From: Anarhynchus alexandrinus
Taxonomy: Eukaryota; Chordata; Aves; Charadriiformes; Charadriidae
Direction: 5' to 3'
NCBI GenBank assembly: GCA_008711295.1
Contig: VUYV01000622.1
Span: forward strand, 186,001 to 250,000
Length of the DNA: 64,000 nucleotides
The notes beneath the pieces were generated by a model. That model saw only the letters and a program-made list of their open reading frames with translations, searched no databases and was not told the DNA's origin. This document shows, piece after piece, positions 11,301 through 25,680 of this stretch. The translations under genes were made by a program, and so were the position numbers. The stretch's first letter is position 1, and each line of letters starts with the position of its first letter.

Positions 11301-14300
11301 AACCAATTTCGGGTCATCTGTCTGAGTTGTCTGGCAAGTGAAAGAGCTGGATAGGAAAAATGGGCTGACTGCAGATGAAACGTGAATCTGAAGCACTTGC
11401 TGGAATAAGCACTCATTACGGTCAAAGACTCACAAGAGAATTCAGTGCTGTAATGATTTTTTACAAGTTTGAGCGAACAGATGCATTGTGAACACCTTGC
11501 AAAATCCCTCTCCTGAATTCATATTTACCAGCCCTTGGAAGTGTCTCTGTCTTGGAAGATCAAACATCCTGCCTCCTTCCAACTAATTAAATGGATTTCC
11601 CTGGGAATAAATTGTAGCTGTCACCTAATCAGATGGTGCATTTTAATAAAATGTTGGCTTTCCAGTGTTGAAGTACCTGATTTCCACAGTGTTTTGGTTA
11701 GACTATGTACCCTGTTTAGGACTCAAGTCTAGTTTCTTAACAAAGAAGTTAACAGCTCACTGGAAAAATTTATGCCACCAATTCAAGCCCCCATTTCAGG
11801 TTTTTTTTGCTTCTCCCTTCATATCCTTATTAGGGTCTTCCCGTTTTCCTTTCTTCTGAGAACAGTGAAAACTTAGCACATCACCGACATACCTTGTGTC
11901 TTTTTGGATGCTATCAACTGTTTGTGGTCATACCGAGAAGCTTGGTGTCCCTCAACTTTTTCTCAAGCCCTTTCTCAAATCAGATGTAAATGCTGAATGA
12001 AAGCTTCAGCAACATTCCTAAGAGCTAGTGTTTCTAAAATAACAGTGCCAGAAAAAAATCCAAATACAATGAGCAAAAGAAGCAACAATGATTTCTGAAG
12101 TCATTCACTGGAAAGGACTTAAGTTGTCCTGATATGTCCCAAAGCCATTAGCAGCATCAGTACTTTGTCACTACTGCAGGTGATGGAAAATTCAGCTCAA
12201 GCCAAACCAGGTGGAGAAACTGATCCACTTACTGAAAAACTCTCATTTACTTTTTAAAAGTGGTAATGTGCAAATCCAGCAATTCACAGTTTTCAATGCT
12301 TTTAGTACCAAAGTGTAGAAGGTAACCACAGGAGAGGTGACAATCTGGACTGAAACAATCAGTGGGCCTCTTGGGATGGTGAGCTTCTTGGGAACAATCT
12401 CTCAAATTCTTCCCTGGTGATATAACTATGAAGCAACCCCACCTGGTAACTCATATAACTTCTACCAGTGAAATACTTATGCCCAAATAGCCTGTGTTAC
12501 CACACAGGGGAGCGACCAAGCCCTGAGATGCATCTGGTTACATTACATTCATTCCCCAGAGGAACTTAGAGGGATGCAGTTCCTTGCCAGGAGCTTTTTA
12601 GGGGTATCACAAACCATGCGCCAACTGCTTACTCATAGCCAGTGTCACAATAAGAAAATATTACCAGAGTCCTGCAGTACAAGTCATTAACACATTGAAG
12701 TCACCAAGGGTGATGCTTGCAATTCTGCTGTAGGTACCAACTCTGCAGAGCATTACTCCTGGTTTGAGTAGAAAGTTATTTGAGTAGGAGTCAGGCTTTT
12801 TAGGTTTCTTGTGAGGAAGCATCTCCATGCATGCGACAATAGAGGCCAGTTATATGAGACATGATACCAGAGCTAAAAGTGAACATTAAGCAAAGGAGGC
12901 TACGGGCACACCAAGGGAAAGGAGACCCAACTCAAAGAACTCAGCTGAACTTGCAAAGGCCACAGGAAAGGCCACGAAAAACACTAGACTGCTTGCATGA
13001 CCAAGAAGTCAATCATACAAAGTGTATGTCTTCAGAAGACTTTTCAGAAGTGGACTTTTTGAGAAGGAAAGTAAATTGTCTCTCTCTCTTCCACTTAGAT
13101 GCCTTGTCCTCCAAACCAATGTGAACATAGTATGGCTAAGTCTTCTAGCTCTCCGTCAAACAGTTGCACTGGGTCAATAGGGACATAAACAGAGCACTTC
13201 GGTCCCTCTGCTACAAAAAAGCAGGCTAGTAAATTCTCCTCAAACAGGAGAAACTCGGAGTGGTTTTGTTTTGTTGGGTTTTTTTTCGGGTTAAGTGGGG
13301 TTAACATTTGGACAAGAAGCACATTCCAGTGTGATTTCACCACTGAAATGGAGCCATCCCTGGGGTGGAGTCCTGCAGCTGCTGGTAGTGCACATGTATT
13401 TTGCTCAATATATCCAAAGAAAGAATTATGCAAGTAGTTAAACAAAACAACTGACGATACTTCACAATTTGGGTAGGATGCAGAGGTGAAGCATTCTTGT
13501 TCCTGCTATATGCACCAAGGAGATCAAAGGGCTTTTGCTTTCCCTGAGAACTGATATTTTTTCAGCCATATTGATTATAAGTGGGAAAGAGAAGATCTCT
13601 CTCTTATCGGAAAGGCAGAAGGCTGATGGTACCGGGACAGAAGGAAGATCTCCCCGCATCAACAATCTGTCCTGCCACTCCTGTCTTTCTCTTGCACACC
13701 TCTCCCTAAAGAACCATGCAGCACCACCTTGCTGGGTGCCAACCTAAGAGATCCTGACTGCAGATCAGGAAGCTCTGAGGAACATCAACACATGCCGATA
13801 TTCACCTGGCAGCAACCAAGTCAGGGAGATGCCCCTTCCCTTCACATCACCCAAGCGATGACTGGAGAGCTGATAGCTGCACAGTGCTATCGAACACACA
13901 TAGCAAGACACCAGCTATTAATTTCTCACATTTTTCCCCCAACCTCCCCTCTTCTCACACCTTGCCAGCTCACTTCACCCTTCCTTACAGCAGGCTGAAG
14001 CCACTTCATATCCTGCTGGCTTTATTCCAGCTGCCTTGACACAACACAGTTTCTCCCATTTCTAATCATGCATTTCCTGGCATGATCCCCATTGGAAACC
14101 TCCAGTTCTGATAACATTCGATGACCTTTCCTTTATTATTTCCCCACGGCGCTCTTCGGTCCCTCATAGGTTCTAAAATTGGGATTTGCCTTCCTGGAAA
14201 GCCAGACACTAGGGGTGAATGACTCATGAGCCTTGGCATGCGGCTCCATCAGCCTGGGACACAAAGGCAGTACCTTCCCCCACACGCAGTGGATCTAACA

Positions 14301-15639
14301 GTAGGAAGTATTATTTAGCAGGGCCGTGCTCAGTGATTTCCTAGAAAAGCAACAAAAATGCCACATGTGTTTGTGTTTCCATGTGAATTCGGCACAAGGA
14401 AATCCACACAGGCCACATGCGGTTTAGAAATTGTAGGTGTTGTGAGCCTCGTGTCTGCATAATGTCTTGCCGTTGGTATGCAGTAAACATTCCACATCTT
14501 TAGGGGAAACTCCCACATAGCCAGGAGAAGGAGGGTTTTTAAAACTCAAGATCCTAACTTCAGCGCAAAGGCACGAGTGGACAATAAATTTTACATCTGC
14601 AGAGGGAGCGTCCAATTTCACTCAATTATTTTGATATGCTACTTTAGTGAAGCGATTGTGCAAGAGCAATCATAGGCGGGGGAAAAAAAAAAAAAAGGCT
14701 TGGTGACATACAAACTCTGAAGAGAGAGAGAGATGCCTTGGAGTTCAGGCTCTGCCAATGACCAGGTCACACTGCAGAAGTCAACAGGGCCAGATTTCTA
14801 CCAGTTTTACAGCTCACAATCAAAGCCTTGTTCGGAAAGAAAAATCAGCTCTTATCTCACTACCAAAAAAAAATAAAATCAATGGATATACGAGAGCACT
14901 CAGCGTGGAGCATGATACTAAGCAGTTGCTAAATCATATTCTCCATGTCAGAAGGATCCTGACCGGTACTGCCTCTGGGATAAATTTTTGCCTGTCACAT
15001 GGGATCATGATCATGTGTGTTTCTTTGTCCCTCTGCCATCTGCCTCCCTCTGAGATGAGGATGGATGTCCCAACATTGCCTTATTTTTTTATTGTTTCTA
15101 TTTGATCTTAAGCAAACATTTTCTAAATAAAAATATCTGATTCAAAATGTAGAATACTTCAATCTGAAAGACAAAGAACATGAGAAGTATTTGAACCGAA
15201 GCAAGAATGTCTCCACTGAATCAACCCAAATGTTCCCTTAGATTTTCTGCTGAAGAAAATCAGATTTTGATTCAAGTCTGAATTGAGGTTGAAAATTTAA
15301 CTTTACCTCAAACATGCTTGGGGAAAAACTGAAACAAATGCAAGGTTTTCCCAGCAGAAGACCTGCTGCTCACAGGAAAGTGGCCAGTGCCATCTTTCAG
15401 AATGGGATGGCCTTGGAGAGCTCCGCCCAACCCACTTCACGTACACTGAATGACTGAATACACCCACATCCCTTCACAGAAGGGTCCCAGCGACCGTATG
15501 AGTTTTAGTCCTTTTTGGGAAATAAACCCACAGCATGCTCCCCAGCTTCATGTCGCAAACATCATATATATAAAAACTCCAGCACGTCAGCACTCAGCAG
15601 ATACACAGGTCAACACCTAAGCAGCACACACCTCACCCC
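8386..15639. other. Noncoding stretch, no gene supported
   Basis: A CTTTCAG acceptor-like site at about 8618-8624 is followed by a plus-strand frame open to 8788, with no recognisable product. A run of 12 C lies at 9218-9229. A T-rich stretch is at 13260-13300 and 14 A at 14683-14696. A plus-strand frame at 12861-13124 is rich in basic and glutamine codons, but it has no start or splice context and no known domain. No interspersed repeat was recognised. Confidence 0.4.
9218..9229. repeat. Run of 12 C
   Basis: Uninterrupted C homopolymer (G on the other strand). Such runs are prone to sequencing length errors. Confidence 0.9.
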
Positions 15640-15655
15640 CCATCCATCCATCCAT
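15640..15655. repeat. (CCAT)4 microsatellite
   Basis: Four perfect copies of CCAT, preceded by a C-run. Confidence 0.9.
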
Positions 15656-15891
15656 TCCCAAAGGGCAGAACAATTGTAGAAGGTACAGGAGCTCTGAAGT
15701 CTCTATAGACTAGGAAGGTGCCAGAGCTCCTCCAGCTTCCCCATGTGTACAGACAACCCAGACAACTTTGGGCTGGAGAAAGCGAGAGACCATAAAAATT
15801 TCCACTACAGCTTTAGTGGGGAAAAAAACATGCACGATTCAACACACCCCTGAAGGAGTCATGTGGAGAAACATTATTTGAAGGATAATTT
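15656..15891. other. Noncoding stretch, nothing recognised
   Basis: Mixed unique sequence between the CCAT repeat and the long A-run. No ORF or repeat of note. Confidence 0.5.
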
Positions 15892-15910
15892 AAAAAAAAA
15901 AAAAAAAAAA
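15892..15910. repeat. Run of 19 A
   Basis: The longest uninterrupted homopolymer in the window. It could be the decayed tail of a retrotransposed copy, but the upstream 300 bases show no recognisable retroelement and no target-site duplication was seen, so simple A-tract expansion is as likely. Confidence 0.9.
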
Positions 15911-18900
15911 GAGCACCATGAGGTCATTTATATTGATTCCAGGCTGAACCTTCTAGATTAATTATGGGGAGAAAAAATAGGTATTGATAGCTCAATGTTG
16001 ACTCTAAGCCGGTTATTAGAACAAAGCAGGCTGAGCATGATCTTTAGAGGAAATAGCTTCTGATACAGTCCTGGTGCTACGTTTCTTAGGTAACTGGACT
16101 CCAGCCAAACCATCTGGCTCTTCTGCATTTCATTCTAACAAAGAGGACTTCACAAAGCCTGGAAGAAAATCCTGTACACAAGAAATGTAAGAATCATGCT
16201 CAGAAGTGTGCCATTCAGGAAGATATTGGATATATTTCAGAAGGATTTATAGTCAGAGAGAAGAAAAAAAAATCCTGAAAAAAATGCTTACACTCGAGAA
16301 AAAAGCAGGGCAGCTCCTGTGTTCTGATGGTGGGGGTTTTGCGTTATTTGATCCTATGTAGGAAACCAGCACCTTAGTACTGAAACAGAAAGCCTCTTTC
16401 TTCTCAGGCAGAAGAGAATAGCAGTCTCAGGGTCACAGTTCCCAAGACAGTGTCTTGGCTCAGTTTAGAAGAGGGGCTCAGGAGAGTAGTTTGCCTGCCT
16501 TCTTTCCGTCAAAACTAATGAAGAGCTATTTAAACCCGAACACAACAATGGTTTCCTCTGATGCAGAGATGCCTAAGTGAAATGGCCGCAACCCAAATCA
16601 CAGCCAGTTCACCTCCAGCCTGTGCAGCCATCAGGGAAAACCACGGGTCTCCCTCAAAGTTCCTGCACCTCCTTCCACTTAATTCACTACCTTTCATCTC
16701 AGTAGCTAAAGCAAAATTGGATTCATAGAGATGTCCATTGTGAGGAGCCAGAATGTAACTGTGTCCTCAGCATCTACTCATTTGCAGCAGGGTCATCACA
16801 TGCAGATGCTGAGTCTGCCACGACAAACCTGTGTTGAGCTGATAACCACAGAATATTTGGCAGGGAAAAAGGATAATTAGGGTTCTCACCAGATGCTCCT
16901 AATCTGTTCTCCAAGGCAGGTGGGAGCTTATTGACAAACTCCTTGAGTTCAGCTGGGTGTCAGAGGGGTTTTCTCCCTGTATCGGGCCAACCAAGTGCTC
17001 TGTCATGCCCTGAACAGGCAAGAGGGCCTGTCCCAAAAGGACAGACGAGACCCTGCAGGACAAACTTCGGGTGCTCCAAGGGACCCACGGAGTTTGTCCC
17101 ACAGATGAAGGAGTGGAGTGTCTCCAGGCCCTCATCCAGGAGAGTTAGAGATCTCCCAGCTGTGTACATGTGTATGCATTTTAAACAGTAAATATAAACA
17201 ATCATGACACTACGAAATAGCACCTTTCATGCCTAATAGTTATTTTTGGACCTTTCAGGTTTTATCATCTTGGGAACCTTTTACTGAACTGTGGACTCCC
17301 AGTGTTATGCCAATGGGTTGGGTTAAGTAAACAGCTCTGACCTCCTCCTCAAGCTTCCCTTTGCTTTTCCTACTCTTCCAGCCTCCCAGTAACACCAGGG
17401 ATCACCCTCCGCCCCCAGCTGTTCAGGCAGCTCGACCAGGTGCCCTGCCGGCATCCGGCACCCTGTGCGTGTGCAGGAACAGCAAACTGTGGTAATCAAA
17501 AGAAACGCGAGATCAAATCGAGCACATTATCAGAGTTAAAGCCAACGAACACTCAGCTATGGGGCTGTGTTCCTCAGGCAGCTCTGTACCAGCACTGCCT
17601 ACGTAGAGCTGTAAAAACATGCATCACCACCTCTCCTCTTCTTTCCCAGGTCCCAGCTTCTCACGTGGTTTTGATCTCAGCAAAACGACTCCTCTGCTGC
17701 TTGCTTTCGTCACGAGCTCTGCAAGGAACTGAATTTCTTCCAAAATCCAAAGGCAAAACTTTTTGCTTTATCCAGAAGCTTTTACTCTGGAAGAGTGGTC
17801 CCAAAGATGCTGGGAGTAAATGACTCAACTATTCATTTTGCACTTTTTCAGCTATGGCTGTCCTAAAACAATGGTTTTCTTTAACTGAAAATGTGTACGC
17901 AGATCAAAAATCTTTAGTCTTAATGTAAATTACAGCTATACAGATTGAACCAATCTAATGGATCAATGGCCAAAAGAGCTGTTCCCCTCGCTCACGCACC
18001 CTCTGTTTATCCTCTTCGCCCTGGCGCTCAGCAGACCCTGCACTGAACCAACTCACCCCCCTAACTCCCCAAATACAGCAAACCTGCTTCTGACAGCTTA
18101 TCAAGGTGCATCTTTCCCAGCACAAGGTCTGCCAAGCGCCAGGACTTGTGCCAGGGAGGAGATGGGAAGACACAGCTGAAAGCAGAGAGGATATAACAGT
18201 TCGCTGCTGCCAGGAGGATGAGATCAGCAACATCTGCAACATCTAAAATTCACCCTCGCAACTCCGGCTACCAAGGTGTGACTGAAATAAAGTAGGAGAC
18301 AGTGAACAGAGCTGGAACCTACGCATCTCTGGGCTAGATGGTACAGCACTTCCACTCCCCCTTGAAACCTCACTTTGCTCCCTCTCACCAAATTTCTCTG
18401 AGAAATGAGGGGGAGAAACTGCATTCCACATTATCAGTCCCATCTCCCCTCCTGCTGCTAATGATTTGACTACAGAAATTTCCAAAAGCACCCAGGAAAT
18501 GTGTATGTCCAATTTCTAATGGGAATAAAAGTACCAAAAGCCCCTTTGGCTGCATCACCATAACAGCCCATATATGCAACCTGCCATAAAGAAATAACAG
18601 CTATTTACTGAGTGGTATAAAGATTAGTTTAATGCTATAATATTTCAACAGTGTTTGGAAATGTTTAACTAATCCTATCTCACAGCAGCTTCTGTGGCAA
18701 ATACAGCTCATCCCTTCTTTGTCGTGAGGGGGGGTTTAGAGCAGAGACTTTTTTATACGTGCTGCAGCATCTCCTGATAATAGCACGGACATTTTTCAGA
18801 GCTGCTAGTGACCCCCTTTGGGGATAGACCAGATTATAGTACGAGGGCTGATATAAATAAACACCTCAACTAGACATTCTTTAAGGAAGGGACGGAGACC

Positions 18901-21900
18901 TGGAATTTCTCACACACATCCGGACAGTTACCTTCCACTGAGAGCAAGCAGCTATTTAATCACAGTCAATTATTCTGAAACAAGCATAATTTTGCTCTTT
19001 TTCATCGCACGGCCATGATTAAAAGATGAGAGGGACCAACACCACATAACAGGCTCCTGAACTCAGCCAAAAATACAGGATACAGTAGTTGATTGTAGAA
19101 AATTGCTTTCTACAGATAGCTCATACTGGCTCTCAAAATTATTTTGGTCCATGATGGTTCAACCACCCTGAAACTACTTTGGTGATCTGCTTTGGAAGAG
19201 GTAGGTGTGTCAGTACACTGCACCTTCACTCCTGTATTCTTAGATTTTAGGAAACAACCACCTATAGAAACAGCCTATTCTTTATGCAGAACAATAAAAA
19301 AAAAAGTGATATAACTGTTCCACCCAAGCGAATAATGTATATATCCAAACAATATATATAGACACACATAAAGCTCAAAGGGCAAATCATCCTACATGCT
19401 GTAAATCAATTGGGATCAGCTTCTCCCTTTTCAGCTGGCTATCACACATCTCCCAGGCATCCTGGTACCTGAGGGTGGCTGCCTCTTAGCTCTGAAGCAA
19501 GACCAGCCATGCACACATCAGCAAACTGTCCTCCCCACTTCTTGTGGGGTCGCCCCCAAAGCCTCAGCTGTGAAGAGCTTGTTCAAGGCGAGAAAGGAGT
19601 GACAGAAAAGGGGATGAGGAAGCAGGGAAGGAAGCTGTCTGTTAGGCAATACCCTCCCCGTGGCTGTAGGCAGGTGAAGAACTGCTCACTTTGCACCTTC
19701 TTTTTGATCTCAGGAATGGGAACCCACAGGCCTGGGTGCCCTTATAATAAAGGTCCCACTTCATCTTTTGGAAAACTCTCCAGATCATCTCACGTCCCAC
19801 AATGATTCACCGCATACTCTGCAAATGAATCTCAGCATGTATGGCAAGGGGTCTACCTGCAAACCAAGAGAAGCCAGCTTTCACCATGGTTGGGACTATC
19901 GGGGGTCTGCAAACCCCTTGTGCTGAGGGGCTGCAAGCTGAGCAAGAACTCAGCAAATGAAGCCAGACTGGAAGAGGCTTAAGGCTGATGCGTCCCTGTG
20001 GCTTTCCAGGACACCTGGCCCTCAGAGGCGTCTGCTTCTCCCAGCCTTGAGAAGGAAACACATGGGGTGAAGCACAAGAAAAGCACACCAGGAAAGACTG
20101 CATGAGAAGTAAAAGCAACCCTGGGGACAGTCCCCTGTTGGGTTTACCCTCGCATGACTGAATAAGACAGGTTTGTTTTCAATCATAATAGGAGAAGTGA
20201 ACATTTCTGGGGCACCGTGTTCCTCCTAGGCCTGCTCCCCATGCTCCTGACAGGCCATAGCCACCAGGTTCCGGCAACAGGACACAGCACCGAGCCATTT
20301 CAGATTGGTTCCCTACTCTTAATGCAGCAAGGGACCCAGCTTCTCTTCCTGTCAGGGATTTGGATAAGCCACACTGAGCTTGGTTTGGGCATCTCGAACT
20401 TTAAGGTGGCAAACATGGCTATGCTGCACAACCCAGGATGAACATCTGCCCGCGCAAGTCACCTCCCTAATATTGCTCATTTTAGACACAAATCTACTGG
20501 CGTTTCTCACAAGCCTGCCATTATCTCAATTTCCGTGTGTAAGTTACAGGCAGGAGATACAACCAACACAGGGCTGAGGTTGTACCGAACGTTGCTCCCA
20601 CACAGGGCAGATGAGATTCCCACTGCTGAGAACATCTGCTGTTATTTTTGAGTAGCTACAGAAATGCCCCTAATCCTTTCTGCGCCGGTCGGTTCAGACC
20701 GAGGTAAAGGCAGGGGTTACACAGAGAGAGCAAGGCTAGGTGGGAAGCGCCTTGCCAGTCCAGCTGGCAGGGCACTGGTGATATTAGCAAGCAAGAATAT
20801 GCTTACTCTTTGCTCTTTGTGCTCCAAGACAGGATTTTGGTGCTAAGCCCAACTGAGGAGCAGAAAGAACAGCAAAGTCCCTTGAGAGAGCCAGCAGAAG
20901 CAAGTGACATTCCCTGCATGGGCTCAGCTGCGCTGGCCAGAGATGGGAGGAGGCCGGTGCATCATCTCTGGACCTTTTCTTAGTTTGCTCAGTTATTCTT
21001 CTGAGCTCAGACCAAGGTCTAGGCCACGGACAAAGCTTTTAGACCCCTTCTCCATCTCTTCTGAGGTGGCATTGCAGGGTAACATAAGCCCCAAAGCCGC
21101 ACACTCAGTCCTGTACAGTTACACTGGCTGCTCTTCTACCTGCTTCGCGTTGCACCCAGCTGTGTCCATTGAGTTATGAAGCAGCAAAAAGACCATCTCT
21201 GAGTCGACACAGAAACCTGGTCTACCTTTGGGCAGGTCAGGGCTGCCAACCAGTCATGTCACCCAGGCTGCTGTGAGCCCCCACGCTGAACTGTCCCCTA
21301 GAACCTGCTGTGGATGTGCCATCAAAGACAGATATGCAAAGAAATCTTCTATTTTAAACAAAACCATAATTCAACAAATGCACTGAAATACTTTTGTTAA
21401 ACACTGAATGGAAAAAAAAAAAAGGTTTTGAAATGCCTATTTTGACATTTTTGAAGCAATGAGTCACCCGGAATACTTTGGGGTATTTATAAAAATCTTT
21501 GTTTAAATAAACGGTATAAATAGAGTTAATGTTTTTATTTAAAGTGAAGGTGGGGGGTGGAATCTGCAAGTTTTTGTTTGGTGTTTTTTTCGGGGGGAAA
21601 TTTCGAGTTTGTATCCAGGTTCAGAAAAAAATCCAAACAAAAAAACAAAGAGAGAGACCCCAACTCTCAAAAATTTCCACAGACCGAAACCACTCTCCCT
21701 GCACATCTCTACTCACCACCTCCACTGCTTATATTTCCCCATCAAAACTGTCATGTATCAGGCAAGGTTATGTCCACAGTCAGCTAATTAAGGCCGCAGA
21801 GGCCTAGATTTGAGAAGGAAAAAAACCCTCCAAACATGCTAAAGGCTGCAAGCAGTGAAACCCCAATGGGAACAGAGTCTGGAAAATTCAACCTCGCACT

Positions 21901-24900
21901 GGCCAAGAGCTTCCCTCTCTGTGTAAAGTTTCTGGAGTGGACGAGCCAGTAAACAGCATACCAAGCAGATGTGCACCATATGACCGAAACCTGTGAGGAG
22001 AAAAACTCTCCCAGCCCTCCCCTGCAGAGACCCTGCCAGGGACACGGGAGTGGGGAAGATGGGCACTCAGTCTTTGGTCCTGCCAGCTGTTTTAGTTGGA
22101 CCATTTTTTTGTCCCATCATTGCCTGCTTTGCTGAGAGGAGATGCTGGGTTACTGCCCACAGGTCTGGGAGAGGAGAAGGACAACCCACCACCCTCCTGC
22201 TGTGAAGATGGCAGCAGCATATCAAGATGCAGCAGAGCCCACAGCTACATTTGTCCTTCAGCTTCTTCCCTTTGTGGTCCAATACTTCAACCTGAAGCCA
22301 CCAAAAGACTTCGTTGGAGTGAATGGGACTAGGAAAGACAGGCTTAGGCTCCACATCACCACCTGGTGAAGGTGGCCAGGGACGGCAGGGTCACCATGGT
22401 ATGCCCAGGGAGGCTCACCACCCTTCTGTCTGCCACGAGCTTTGTTTCCATGAAAAAAGCTCTCCCTATAGAACCTACTGCAGCTTGCCTGGTGGATTTT
22501 GGATCTCGAAGGTCTAAAAGAAATATTGTTGTAGAAATAAAGGCAAGAAATCAGATATCTCTTTGAGGGATGGGGCAAACAGCTAACACAGGTCTACAGG
22601 CAGGAACATCTGCTCCGAACACAACCAGTTCCACAGCTACCACTCTTAGACCAGGGTTTTCTGAACAGCATATGGAAATCAAAGCCAATCTGTCTGCAGA
22701 AGAAACCGTTATCTGTGATGAGCTGAAGTCCAGAGCACAGTGATGCACTTGGGGGATAACCGAAGGACACGGCTTTGGCACTTATCTTGTCACTTCCATG
22801 TGGCGATTACAAATCCAGTTGGTTGGATTTACATATGCCAGCTGGCTCTCTGGAGGTGAAGGGACGGGATCTTGTCAGAAATATCATCTGGGAACACAGA
22901 TTTAGCTCCAGAGGAGCAAGCGAGCAAGCGTTTGGGCTGTGCTGCCTCTAGGCTTGGAGCGGTTTCAGCCAATCCCCCAAAACCAGTAGGAAGTATGAGA
23001 GTCCAGCCCAGTGGAGAAAGCAAACATTTGAGTAAAGCAATCCCAGGAATTGAGGCAAAAGGACGGCATGGCTGGTATTAGAGTGGGGCAGGAAACAATG
23101 TTATCATCCAAGGAGAATGTGGTATTTTGCAATGTTTTCCTGTCCAAGATCAGTGCAAAAAGTCTTAGTAAGAGTTTTTGGCAAACCCAGTTAAAAAAAA
23201 AAAACCACCCAAGATATTATTTTAAGCATCCAATCTGTACAGGCCTCCCTCCCTAGTTTGCTCTCAAATTTAAAGGACAGAAGAGCCATTTTAACTCATA
23301 ATTTTTCAGTTTTCTCTGTGTTAAACAATACAAACCAAAAAGACAAACCAGTCCCAACTCCCACAGGCACCCCCCTGCCCACTGCCTGGCGCATCACCCT
23401 CATACATTGGGGTCTGCTCTTCCTGACCAGGGATGTTACTTCTGCACCCACCTAGGGGCAGGGCCCATCCTTCCCTCCCCCCTGCTCAGCAAAGGGGATA
23501 ACCAATTAGAAAACCACTCGCATGGAAAACAAGCAGGAACCATGGGCTTTCTGCTGAAATGAAGCCAGGCAGGCGAGATCTGTAACACAGCTGAAAATGG
23601 CTCCATAGCTGCACATCTGCAGCTTTGCTGTTGCACCCTAATCCAAAGCCCCCCAGCTATTGTGGTTACGTGCCCACGGGACCGGCCAAGGAATGTAATG
23701 GATTCATGGATAACAAAAGTGAAATACAGTATCTGGAACAGAAAGGCCCCATGGAGGTCCTGAGTTGCAGTGTTATCGCCTGACACCAAACAAATCCTTT
23801 GCTGGCTTCTAGCCCCACATTTCCACAAGGTTCTGTGACAATCTTCAAATGAAAGCCATGACACTCGTATGATTTCCCTACATTTCCCATCTCTGCTAAC
23901 AGGCTCAGGTTACTTCTGTATGTAGCTCTGGATCAATACTTCTCAGTGAGAAGCCACATATATTTCCATTTAGGAAAAAAAAAAACCACCAACAAAACAA
24001 ACTGGAAGCATTATGTGTTTCTTTAACAATGAGAGGTAACCCTCCTACACTGCACTAAAGAAAATATAATAAAAGCTGAATGCGAGGGTGTGGGGTTTTT
24101 TCCCCCCACCTCTGCTCCAGGAATTAAAACATGGAGCTATGCCAACGCCTCCCCACGCAAGGGGCAACGACGCCCTCCATCATCAATTCAAACTTTTCCC
24201 AGAGAAGCAGCTCCAGGGGCTGGCGGTGCTGGACTCTCGCAGTTATCAAAATAACACAAGCGAACGGCGTAGAACAAGAAGCTGGCCAAGGGAGTACGGG
24301 TAGGGGCACTGCCTGAGTAAACGCAGCAAAGGTGGCACGAGGAAGCCAACCAGCATCTCAGGGAGGAGGGAGACCAGCAGAGCCAAAGCCCATGTGCACA
24401 CAAGACATCCCAACTCCATCATTTCACGGACAGAACACCCATTCCCACAGGTTGCAACCAGCAAAACGAGGAGCGGACAACAGGGAGTTATGGATACACT
24501 GTGGAGGCAGGTTTCTACCTTGGCTTGCAGGAGGGGGCAAGGCAGAAGCTGCAAAGCCTGGGACATCCACCAGTGGTCGAGATGTGGACCAGCTGCCTGT
24601 GCAAGATCAAGTGGTGGCCGTGACAGAATTGTCATGGTAAGGTGGAGCAGGGGACAGCTGCTTAGAAGAGGCATGGGGTGATGGCAGGACCAAGGCAGGA
24701 GCTCAGGAAAGAAGCAATTCTGAACAGAGCCAGACTGGATGATTTAACGAAGAAATGCATTTTCAAGAGAGGAACTCACAGACACCCCTTGTTAAGGGGA
24801 GGGGAAAAAAACCCTCAACCCCTAAATAATAAACACAGCTCAATCCTGTGCAGCAAGAAAGCCCTATGCTAACACTCCTTCGTTTGTATGGCGAGAGCCA

Positions 24901-25568
24901 GGCTGATAGGCAACAGCAGAAAGACAACCTGAACTCAAGGGGAGCTCTCTCTGTCCAGGGAGGTGACGCTGCACACAGCCAACGCTTATGCTCCTCGCAT
25001 TCGAGCCCCAGGGCTGGGGGCTCTTACCGTAGTGACTTCTCCATAAACAGAACAAATTTCTGTGCATCACAGCCCCAGAGAAAAAACTTAAACCTATTCA
25101 CCCTAAAGATTAGTCACAGTAAGACAAAAATAAATTCAAAGCTGAGGGCTGCCAAGAGCCCCAGCTCAGTGCTGCTGGGTCCCTGGGAGCTGCAGCAGTT
25201 GGAACAGAAGTTAGAAGACGAGAGCATTTGACCCAGAAATGCATTTTATTCTTTCTTGCACATAGTCCAGAACCGGCAAAATAAGTGCAAAGCTGCAAAA
25301 TGGCTATTCTCATCCCAGCCCTGCTCCGGCAGACCTGTAAGCAGGCCGAAAGATGCACCGGCATCAACAGAACAGGAAGGGGTACAGGTGCTTCAAAGGC
25401 TATGAAAACACACTGGGGTTAAAACCCAGCACCCCCCGAAGCATGGTGCTGGACTGGGGCTCCTGACCTCCTCTCCACAAGCCACGGCTGCCAGGGTAGC
25501 CTTTTCCAAATGAGATTTCCACCCTATTCATTTCGACAACACAGCCCACACCCTTGGGAAAAAGGGGA
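15911..25568. other. Long noncoding stretch, no gene supported
   Basis: AT-rich blocks with ATTA-type words occur at about 18590-18680 and 18940-19030. Twelve A lie at 21412-21423 and at 23193-23204, and eleven A at 23975-23985. The longest ORFs (142 codons at 23436-23864 and 24246-24674, both minus) have low-complexity Leu/Ser/Pro content and no domain. No interspersed repeat was recognised. Confidence 0.4.
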
Positions 25569-25578
25569 GGGGGGGGGG
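25569..25578. repeat. Run of 10 G
   Basis: Follows GGGGA directly, so 25564-25578 is almost pure G. It can support G-quadruplex formation and is prone to assembly error. It lies just upstream of the CpG cluster at 25681-25970. Confidence 0.85.
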
Positions 25579-25680
25579 AAGGCTGGAAGATCAAAGCTCT
25601 GCAAGTCCGTAATATTTTATTAGTTCCTTCCATCTGTCACGCACCAATGACTCATCAGGAAATAAGCCCCCTCTTGAGAA

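Noticed and set aside
22206..22369. Frame containing an ATGGCAGCAGCATATCAAG start, first thought to be a 5' exon
   Set aside because: The alanine-rich start resembles many initiator regions, but there is no promoter, donor or recognisable continuation.
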